Shown in pieces: positions 37,101 through 49,100 of a DNA stretch of 64,000 nucleotides. Location: assembly GCA_037783415.1 (NCBI GenBank), contig JAZGTN010000046.1, forward strand, positions 6,950,501-7,014,500, given 5' to 3'. Position 1 is the stretch's first letter; each line of letters begins with the position of its first letter. This DNA is from Leptasterias polaris (Eukaryota > Echinodermata > Asteroidea > Forcipulatida > Asteriidae). A model generated the notes under the pieces. The model searched no databases. It saw nothing but the letters and a program-made list of their open reading frames with translations, and had not been told where the DNA came from. The translations under genes were made by a program, and so were the position numbers.

Positions 37101-40100
37101 TACATGCAGGACCCTGTGCAGGACCTTATGAACAGGCCGGAAGTGGAGCAGCCAGCCGCGTGGTGTACTGGAACGCAACAGACGGCTACCGTGCCACTGG
37201 GTTAGATACGGTTTTACGTGTCTCAGTAGAAGATCTTTTCACGTGCTTTTAATGCGGGTCAATATATAGGCCTACGTTACCTTTAACACCTGATTTCGAC
37301 CAGAAAGTAAGGTCAAACTAGTATCGTCTCTGTGTAAAAGTTTGAGAAGGCACAAGATCCTACAACCTGGTGTAAACATTTCGATTCAAGTACGAGAAGT
37401 TCTTTAGATATAAATTATTGAAATTTCAACTTCCGTTTTGGACCGGAAGTCAAGATAAAATTGGGTCACTCTTTGTGAATTGTTTGTTGGGTTTTCCAAG
37501 ACCTGTCTGATGATGTATAGAATGTACAAATCCATTCAGCAGTTTTCGAGTTATGATTTTTTGAAATATTAAACTTTAATTTACTGTATTTCGACACCTG
37601 ATGACATCATCATGACGTCACTCCAGCGGTGTCTTCTACAAGTAACGATCTAACTATATGTGAAGTTTGAAGTTTGTGTGAGCTTCGGAAGTGTGCGTTT
37701 TTTTGCGGACAATCGCGGGGGATAAGCAGAAGAAGTATTTTTTTTTAAACGTACAAAAACAGGAGGTGTTCCGGGCGGATTGCCCGAACACCTAAAAAAA
37801 AACGTACAAAAACAGGAGGTGTTCCGGGCGGATTGCCCGAACACCTAACAATGGTTTGTTGAACAAACACTTGGTTTACTATACAAACTTGTATCACTTT
37901 TTAGAAAAAAGTGAATCACACATGTTAACATCAAACAATAAACATTGGTATACACCAAACAAACACAAATTAGAAATTATAACAGTATGATAATAAATGT
38001 GTGAATATCTGTACTGATATGTAATTATTGGAATTGAAAAATTTGATCATAAGAAATTCCTTTGTACAAATATGCAAAACATCTTCTGAAAGTAGCTTAA
38101 ACTTGTGCGTGTATTAGATACAGTACTGGTTTTATATTCAGTTGGGAAGTGATGTCAGATGATATATGTTCAACCAATCAAGGATCTGTGTGTTGTTCAA
38201 CAATATAGGAAGGATTTTAGATATAGGGTTTATGATCAATACTAACATTTATCTAAATGGAGAAAAGTTTAGTAAAAGTTTGTAAATGTAGAACCTGTCT
38301 TGTAGTTGACTGCCCAGCCTGTTTATTTTTCAACATTGAGTGAAAAAATTCAATTATAAAAAAAAAAATTATACACAAGATTTCTTGCTGATTAAAAGAC
38401 CCAAAGTACAATCATTACACCTTCTGTGTAACTTCATATTTTTAATATTGATAATGTATTGTTCAGTTTTATTTTTATTTTGTGTGCAATTACACAATAG
38501 AGTGGTTTTCTGCAAAAATTATACTCATATATAATGTTTATTAATTTTTTGGTCTAATGGGAGGCATTAACTAAAAGCCCATACTTTACCAAACCATGTA
38601 TGTATTTATTTATTTGTTAACATTTGTTTAATCGTGAGACCAATTCAACCAAAATGCTGCTTATTTGTTAAACTAGCCTAGACCTATTTTGTCCCTGTCT
38701 GCCATTATTGATTGCGTATCCAACCATCTGTATAGCATAAGTTGAAAAACACATTTTGGTGAATGTATTCAGAGTGGTTCTTTTGTTAAGTTAAACAGTA
38801 CTGGTACATAGTTCTGCCTGATATAACACAACAATAGACTGGCAGTCAAGGTCTACATGTACTACTTTGTATTGGCATCAATAATACACATTCAGAAGTT
38901 TTTTGTGAAATTCATTTGCACTTTGTTATTCCAGTGAAACCATGACTGTCTTGTACAGCTAGGATTGTAAAACAACTTACAGGTGCAGTAGTTTCAGGGG
39001 AGAAGTGTAACTGATAACACATTGCATCATCATTATGGTTTTTCTGTATGGTTTTGTCTGATTGTTCTTGTCTTTGTTTTGATGCATTTTCAGCTTGTTT
39101 ATATGTTGCATTGCTTATTTTCTTGTAATCACTAATTGTGTTTCTTTCTGATTTATTTTATTTTATTTATGCTACTTTTATATTTTCATTTAAACTCAGT
39201 AACTTATTGTGCAGATATTTGTTTACTTAATTATTCATATCTACTACCCTCAATTATAGCATTTTTAATTTCCAGATTTATTTTTAACTTCTCATATTAC
39301 TTGTACTTTATAGGTTAATATTTTGTTTGTAAACTTATTTATTGTTACCAACCTAAGATTGGATGAACAGGCTTTTGAGTCACAGTGTTTTCACTCAGTT
39401 TGTACTTCCTTGCCATCTTAGATTGGATTGTCTTTACTCTGCTTGTTGAACTCCCTCCCACTTCCCCTCTTCCCAATCCGCTTCCCTTCTTTACTTTCCT
39501 CATCCCCACCCTCATCTCTTCGCCATCTCATTTTTACCTACTGTGCCTCTATACATCTATTCTTTTTGATTGATATTTGTTATACAACTTATCTTTCATC
39601 TTGACTGTCCTTGTTGTATGACATTTCTTACTTTGTATGTACACGTTTGTATTTTGAATGTTTTTGGCCAAACATTACAATAAGTTTGCACAGGTCGAGT
39701 GACAAACTTTAATGAGCTGTCATGTAATTTACATTAGCCAATTACAGCAAGCAGTGATTTGGGAAGTAATGAATATTTAACGATCATGCAGTGAGCTAGT
39801 GACTTTGCGCTTCATATTGAATGGTTAATGTAACATTTAACGTAAACAAATGACAATTAGCCAATCAGCGTGCAGCACCGTGAACTTGCACGTGGCGCAC
39901 AACTGGGTCATTTTCTGGTTAATGAATACAGTCTATGAATATTGGTGTCTGTACAGTCAAATTACGTTAATTTCTTTCAAATTTGGCTTGAATATTCATA
40001 AGAGTTTACACAGTAACTAACTGTGCAGTTACTATGAATGAACTAGTGATTAAACGGCAAATAATAAACCGCTCACTGTTAGGCGGTGTGGGATGGAGCA

Positions 40101-43100
40101 GATCAGCCTCCAAGAACGCGTGAATTGTGAACGGTCGTTTGACAGAGCTCAGTTTGCTTGAGTGCAAAAGTTGTTGTTTTGAAGTCGACGGGTACATGTG
40201 TAAATTTTTTCCCAAAACAACATTTTTTGGCTTGTACAGTAAGTACACAATATGAATTTTCATGGGAATCAGTTACTATCTTCAGTAGGAGTTTCTGTTA
40301 GGAGTATTGGTTTCATACAATACAGGGTGCATTTGGCCTGTACTTGTCTGTGTGCGTGTTGTAATGAAGGATTTCCGTAAACTTATTGTAATGATAAATA
40401 ATAATTATAATAATCACTGTTATTAGTGAAGGAGTACTTTGATTTGTATTCTTTTGTTTTGAATGAGCACACCATAAGGAGGATTCATTCACATTAAAGG
40501 CACTGGACACGTTTGGTAATTGTCAAAGACCAGTATTCTCACTTGGTGTATCCCAACATATGCATAAAATAACAAGCCTGTGAAAATTTGGGCTCAATTG
40601 GTCATTGAAGTTGCAAGAAAATGATGAAAGAAAAAACACCCTTGTTGTACAAATTAGTGTGCTTTCAGATAGGAATAAAAGGCTTCTGGCCAGAAGTCTT
40701 TTATTATTTTAGTGAGAAATTACCTCTTTCTCAAAAACTACGTTACTTCAGAGGGAGTCGTTTCTCACAATGTTTTATACTATCAACAGCTCTCCGTTGC
40801 TCGTTACCAAGTAAGTTTTTATGCTAATATATATTTTGAGTAATTACCAAACGTGTTCAGTGCCTTTAAGTCGGATAGTTAAAACAATGACAAACAACTT
40901 TTTTTGTCATTTTCTTATCACATTATCTTATAAAGCTATAGTTATTGACTATTTTTATTCGATTGGGGGGGGGGGGGTGATGATATCATTCTCTGCTACA
41001 AAAGAAACTGCATGAAGGGAAAAGTTGGCAAAATATACTATTAAATAAATACAAAACAATTAAAGTATCCAACCTTGTTGTCGTCAAGGGGTTTATTAAA
41101 AAATAAAAAGAGCACACCAACATTATAATTTTTTTCATATTTTCATATTGCAAATTTACCATTAGCATTTATTTTGATAATTTGCTCTACCTTCTCTATA
41201 ATGATTATACTTGGGATTTTTACTCTGACAGAGTTCAAATGAAGTTGAAGTGATCGTCAAATCCACTGGAAAGAGCTGGCTTGCCTTTGGCTGGCGTCCT
41301 CAAGGTACAGTTAACATCCACCATCATCATATTCTTTTAGCTTGCTACAATTAATATCACAATGTTTTAGCTTGCTACATTATAATCTTGAGTGGTTGAT
41401 ATCCCTGTTATTCAGGTAATTGCAGAAAGGATAATAAAATTGTAGTGCTTTAATGACTAACCAGTAAGAAATATCAGCATAAGCTTTTGTGGCAACAACT
41501 TCATCAGATACAAAAAGTTGATGCTATGAAAGCTCATGCAGATATTTCTTATTAGTTAGTCATTAAAATACTACAATTTTACTTTCCTCTACATTATAAT
41601 CATGGAATTGTTTAGCTTGCTAATTGTTAGAGACGAAATTACTAAATAATAGCCTATATAATAATTAAGATTCTTTTTATAGCGTTATTCAGTGTGTCAT
41701 AAATTTTTGTCCCAAAAGGTAAAATGATATGGTTTAACTATTCATCAAAATTTTAAAAGCATATTTTTAAAAACCACCATAAATTGAATCAGAAGTAAAA
41801 GTAATAGTAGTTACATTTGTGAAGATGAGACTGAAGTTTTCCTTTAGCTTTAAGATGCTTTCAGTGCTTTATTTCATCTACTATACAAGACAGTAAGCCT
41901 ACACACAACAATGTTATCATGTTTAATCAAGCCTATGAAATTTGTTAAAAGGAGACCCACAAAACTCTGGCACATCTTATCTTAATTTGATTGTCAATAA
42001 CAACAATGGTTTACATCAAGTAAATTGAAGATTAAAAAAAGCCTGTTACTATGTTTGTTATTATCTTAATCATGGTTTTCAAAAACCTTCCTATAACCTT
42101 AAAGGCATTTTGTGATCTTGGCAAACTTGTGAAATCATGAATTTTCTAAACATGTTAATGTAAGCATTGATGAGAACAACAATATGCTGTAAATCATCTT
42201 ACAAAAGTCTAAATTGTGAATGTACATCTATTGGTGAAATGTACGTTTATTTTGTCTCTATTTATTGATTGCGTTGCTAACAGACATGATAACAATCCTA
42301 ATGATGTTTATCCTTTGAAGGTATGAATGGTACATGTCGTGACTTCCCAGTAGCTTACTGGTCAGGTGAATCTCCAGAAGGAGAACCAGAGACAGAGCCA
42401 TCAGCCCAGCCAGCAACCATGGTACTTCATACAAACAACCACATGTTATCAATATACAACTTTAATAATTCTAGGCTTACTGCCGAAAAGTTCAAGGAGA
42501 AGATTTATTTAGTGTCCTACTAAAAATACTAACATAAGTTAGTTCAGTTGAAATAAATCGGGTTTTTTATTACAACTTTTGATAAGTGTAATGGAGTTGA
42601 GTAAACATGAAGGCTTGATTGTAAATTTCTGTTGAATGCTTTTCTTTAAAATAATGGATCACACTGCCAAAGAACGCTGTAGTCACTGAATTCTCATGAA
42701 GAATTGCAAGTATGAAAACCATGCAATAGTAATTTATTTGAGCAAGGAATAGCATCACAAAATGAACCACTGATATACCTCACTCCCTGTTCTTTTCAGA
42801 ATCACCAATTTGTCCTTGATATATTACATGGATGTAAGAGCCTGTTTAATTTGTATACTTTTCAAACATACGGTAATCTCGATCACTTGATGCTGTTATT
42901 GTTCATACTTTGCATTTGTCTGTAGGGGAGTCGTCGGCGTCGATCAGTTCGATCTCTGCGTGTCATTCGTGACTCTCATGGCATGGATGATATGTGTGTC
43001 CCTGGAGGTCAAGATGGGAGTGCAGAACCAGAACCTGGTGCTACTCCAGAACCAGGTGCTAGTCCGGAACCTGAAGTTACACCAGAACCAGAGGGTAGGT

Positions 43101-46100
43101 TCCAAGTCAGGAATGTGCACAATAGATAAAATAGGAAACATGTGGTATTTAATTGCTCTGCATCACCCTGTTCCTTTACAGATTGTATTTTATTATAAAC
43201 TTCTAACTGTTCCAGCGTACCAGCATATGGATGCATTGTTTTATTTGTACCCATTCACAGTTGAGTTGAGACAATGAAAAACTGCTAAAACTGGTGGTAT
43301 ATTCACACTTGAAAGCTTAAATTCCATTCAATAATACAATTATCCGAACTAAAAATAAACAGTACATGCTCTAAAATGCAAAAGAACAATTCTGGTGCAC
43401 TAATAAGCCAAGACTTCTGTTAATCAACACAATCTGGTTGTATATTGAAAGAGACAGCTTGTAATTTTATGAAAACAGTGCAGTTTAAGTATTCAATTGG
43501 TCAACTTTTACTGAATGAAAAGACACAAAAGGGGCCAGAGTGAAGATCATGCAATGGAACCATTATCATGAGGTCTTTTTAATATTTCAAGTCTAGGCCC
43601 CTATTGCTGGTTAACTCATTATTTTAGATATAGGCCTACATTGAATGTTTAAGACTATAATTAGGAAAGAATTTGGTGTTTTAACAACTTTGCCAACTCA
43701 TGTGGGGGCCTATCAAGGTCACCAAGTAGTCTTGGTGAATTATTTTTTGGCCAGTGTTGAACTTAATTAGCTTTATCGAAGCATTAAACATACAATCCTC
43801 TTTGGTAATTGCATTTGTCTTGATATTAACTGATTATGTTGTCATTATTTCCTGATCCACAGGTGAGGCAGAAGGACCAGGTGTAGGTAAGTGTTACATC
43901 CAATGAAACATACTACTAACATTAGAACAATAAATGGTGATGAGAAAAGCAGAGAAAAATACAGAAGCGGAATATAGAATATTAGACTTGACATTAGAAA
44001 ACAAGTAACAGTGAAACAGCAAGTGAATCCACTAGAAGCTTACATATGTAGGTGTAGTCGTCTAAAAAGAAAATAATTATGTCTCTCAGGGGTAACAATA
44101 AGTGAAATAAACAAGTATTCGCTAATAGCCCTAGCTAGATTAGGTATTCATAACTCATTATATTAACATAGTATCCAATGGTAGACTGGTGTATCAATCA
44201 TCTGGGCTATCATTCATGCCTATTATATTATCAGGCACCTCATCAGACAGAGAACAGACCAAAATTGTACACACATCAATACCAGGTGATCAAACAGTAT
44301 TCATTGCTTTCTCTGTACACTTGTTTGCTTCTTGCTGTGCCCGAATTTTCCTCAATGTTTTGCCCAATTTGGGGGCAGTTGAAGAAAGTGTAAAAAATCA
44401 TTGATGATGTGCATATTGCACAAACAATCCTTTACAATGCTTTTGTGCAAATGGAAATTAAGTAAGATGAAAACTAAGATTTGTGAAAATGTTGTGAAAT
44501 AAGCTCAACATACTTCAATCCAAGAAAATTATTTACCATGACTTTAATAACATCATAAATTCAGATGAATATGGTATCTAAACAATTTCTTTCATAGAGG
44601 TTTTTAAAAGAATCTTGACACAATATTGAACTAATATTTGATTTGAAGGCAAGTGACCCAGTTCTAGGTCTTTCAAATCATAACGCCTCTTGAGAGTTAG
44701 ATTTGAATGGTGTCCAGTATACTACATATTGACAGACTGCATATTGAGTGTTGCTATGGCACATGATAAGGGCAAAACAAAACAGGGATAGCAAAACCTA
44801 TAAATATTTTCCAATGAAATGTGTGAAGCATTTGGATATAACAACCATGGTGCAGCAACAGTATGATAAGAATGAGGAATATTTATGGAAATTGGTTTAG
44901 TTTAAGTCACTGAACCAGAAATTATTCAAATTTAATGGGGTATTCTGTGGACTTCATAAAGAATATTCACTAGAATTTCATGATATTCATAATGTTGAAT
45001 TCATAAAGTCAACTGGCAGAAAACAGATTCTCAGAACCCTGGGGTTATGTTAAGTGGAGTTTGGACATACTGAAGTACACAATTGAGTTTCCATAATATT
45101 TAACCAAGCTTGAAAACAACAATTTTGTCTTTGTTTTTATTGTGATTTCTTTAATTTTACTTTACTCTTTGACAGGAAAAAACTAAATAAAATTGAATAA
45201 AAAATAAGCGTTTTTTGTTGTCTTCTCAAACTTTCTCAAATTATCTAGTGTTTGTATTTGTAATTAAATATTTGAACTAAGCATCCAATGTATGCCTATT
45301 TGCCTAGGTCCCTTGCATGCTATGGACTGTGTAGATATAGTGATTGGTATGGTTGATGGTGAAAGATCTCGTGTTGGTGATTACTACACTAGAGATCGTT
45401 CTACCCCTCGCTATGACAGCTTCTATGGAGGTACTGAGGATCTAACTGCTGCAGGAGGAAAAGAATATGATAATTATACCATCATCAAGTTCCGCAAAGA
45501 ACTTACTTGTGAGTTGCTGCAGAAATCTGCTTTGTTTTTGTAAATGTATAACAAACGTAACAAGCAGAGGAGAAAGTTTATAACACTTTTAACATTTGTA
45601 AGAAGTGGCATGTGCATTATACAGAGTCAGAACTGTTTCATTCTTTAAATCACTGGGAGCATGATTTTTCCTGACATGAAGGGGATCAAACTAACCCACA
45701 TTTATCCATGGAGGAGTAATATTGATCAAGGCTGACCTACTCTTCAATCTGGGTGACCCACCACACTAAAGAACAGGCTAACAAATTTACAAGCATTCAG
45801 CTGTTATTGAATTTTATTGGTTTTGTTTTTTTGCTCTTTTGTTTTTTGCAACCCACAAAACTTTTAAAGCTAACAATCCAACAAATCTAGTAACTAACTT
45901 TGATTCTGTGCAAGACACTCTGCAGAGTCACACTTTAATCTATCACATTAGGAAAGCAGAAAGTTAGTTATTTAAACCTATCCACAATGTGCACCTCATT
46001 TATTGCTTGGTAAGTTTAGGATTCACAGTATATAACAACATCAGTTGTAAGCAGTGTCAGGTTGGACCATCATGGCTTTTGGTTGATGTGGAACTTTTGA

Positions 46101-49100
46101 AATGTTGTGTTACCTCTTAAAAACATTTGAACTGTTTCTAAGCATGGTGTTTTTCTGCTGTAGTGCAAATGACCACTAGTTCAATACAGTCACACATAGA
46201 ATTCTTCTCAATAGGACAGAAGCTATGAACTTGCCTTTAACACATGTTGTAAAGACCAACATCAATAATAATTTTGGTTTTAAGTTAAAATAACCCAAAG
46301 TAGGCCTATGGCATTTTTTGTGCGTTCAACCAAATGCATTACCAAGATGATGAATAAAGATTGGTAATTAAGTTTAAAACTACACAAAACAAGTTGGTGC
46401 AAGTATTATTGATGATTATTTTGTTGATTTGCATACAGCCACAGAGATGTCAGATCATAGTATTTCCAGTGGTCCAATGCATATCATCTTTGCACGAGGC
46501 CAGGAACCAGGACATTATGTGCATAATCCACCTAGTGGTATTGAATTGTGTACCGGTGATCAACACTTCTATAAGCGCTTTGAGTTGAAGTATCATGGTA
46601 CACATCAAGACCAACGTGGACAAGTCCCTAACTTTGACTTCTTTGGTAAGTGTCTTGTAGGTTTACAGAAACCACTTTCAAAATAAAAAAGCACCATTTA
46701 GCTCTATTGAAACTTTGAGATCAATTTTTATAAGGATTAATTTAATTCCTGTTTCAGAATCATTTGAAGGTTAATGAATGATTGATTCAGGAAGATTGTA
46801 AACACTTATTTACATATTGTAGTCAACTGTTCCAGAGCTCGATTTCACAAAGCACTAAGATTCATCTTTAGATGAGTTGTGACAATTGTATTGTGGTGTA
46901 ACACTTTGCTAAGCAGTTAAGATTGATTCGCACTTAAAAACAATCTTGGCTTTTTGAGAAATCGAACCATGGTCGTTTAGTTGATTGATTGATCTGATTG
47001 TTTGAAATCATGATTCTTAATTCAATTGACAGTGGATCCTAATGCACAGACACCTACTGGTCCTTGTACTGGGTCTTATTTGCAACCTATGAATTGTGAA
47101 GGAGATGCATGTGACTACAGGATGACCTGGACTTATGATGCTGTCAGTGATAAGATTCAATTTAACATTGATGCAAAGACTGAAATGAATAAATGGACTG
47201 GAGTGGGCTTTTCAAAGCAAGGACAGATGGTAGGTCACATTACTGACAATGATTGCTGTGCAGTATTTCTATTCACTTGTATTCAATCACAGAGTCAAAG
47301 CATTGAGACTATGCTTAGATTCTCTACAGATGTCACAATGTTCAGTTAATATCAACTGAGTTAACGAATAATCTTTTCATACTAAAAAGTAGATACAAAT
47401 AGAATGAACACCCATTGATGTCATAATTTCCAAAAATTAAGTGTGGTTAGTAATATTACATTTCATGTTATCGCATAAAATACATTATTCAGTGCAGAAA
47501 CCCTCAGTGATCTTTTAACTGGTCATTGACCAGCAGTGCCAAAAGTCAATCAGTTATTTTGAGTATCGTATTGGGGGCCGTCTGAGAATAGTGATAACTT
47601 GACAACTTAATAGAACACTGCTACATCACGATTGTTATGAAGTGTTTACTTTCCCTCGACCTGTGTATGGCCTGATTCTCTATTCAACTTTCTGTCTACA
47701 GATTGGATCTGATGCAATTATTGCATATGTTAAGGCAAATGGTGAAATAGCTGTTGAAGATCGTTACCTAGGTGGTAAGAGTGCATCTGATGTTGTTGTT
47801 GATACCACCAATAATCTAGAAGAGGTATCTGCTTCATACAGAAATGGCATAATGACCATTGCATTCAGTCGAGCCAGAGACACTGAAGATGTGCAGGTTA
47901 GTTTCTATCTTAACACAGTCAAGACATTCATCTTTTGTTAATGCAAGATTTTTTTAAAGCAACATCTTTTAAAAATGTATCCCAATTATTGAGAAATGAA
48001 GAGATTGATGAGATTATGAATGGTGTGAAGTCATGTTCCTAGTTTCTCTATTTTATCATATCATCTGTTTGTAGATCAACCAACCAGAGCAGGATGTAGT
48101 GTTCACTTTTTATCTCTACTTCCTGTCCCAATTATTCTTTCAGTTTTCTCTGCTGTTTCTGATCTGCCGAGTATCCATACTAACATTTATTGTCCTTTCT
48201 ATACAACCTTGTGAATTTGAACTTTACAAATTTGCTACTTTTTGCTCGTTCATGGCAATTTTTTTTTCTCATATTGGGATTAAACATAAATCCTAATTTT
48301 GTCTTTCTTTTTGGCATACAGGATTTAGCATTTACTGATAATGATTGCTTACATATGTTGATACCCACTAACGGAGGATCGTTTGATGAAGCAGCTAATA
48401 CTCTGAGCTACCATGAGCGAACTCCAACAGTGACTAATAAAATCTGCATCAAGGCTTGTAGTGTCACAGCAGGTATGTTCCAATATCAACATTTAGAAAT
48501 GACAATGTCATTTTGATTAATTCAATACTATTTATCTACAAAAGAAATCTTGATCATCTTGAATCACAAATTTCTAAACAAAACAAGTTATTGTCAAGTT
48601 TGCTTGAAGGGTTGCATTTCCTATTTTAGTGTGAACCAAAGTCAAAAAGTTTCTCATCAGATTGGTGACGTACACCGAGAGATCTGAAAGGAGGTTTTAT
48701 GTCTGTATAATGAAAGAACATTTTGTTGCAAACCAACTCAACCATTCAACAGGCCTATTACTGAGAACCAAAGTCAAAAAGTTTCTCATCAGATTGGTGA
48801 CGTACACAGAGAGATCTGAAATGAGGTTTTATGTCTGTATAATGGCTTTTGTTATTACGACCTACACTAACTGGGGGTAAATGTTTTCTCTAAAGGAACT
48901 GGAGCAAGAGTTACATTTGAGCTTGTGAATACGTCAGGTATTACCTGAAGTATCCAGCAGTGAAAGGATTCAGCTAACTCATTCAAATATCAAAGCATTT
49001 AGAAATATTGCAATTTAATATCGATTTAACAAAAGACATAGGCTCCCAAGTAGAGTCCTCGATCATTGGTCCCTGACTAGGTCAAGGCAAGTGTGACTAG

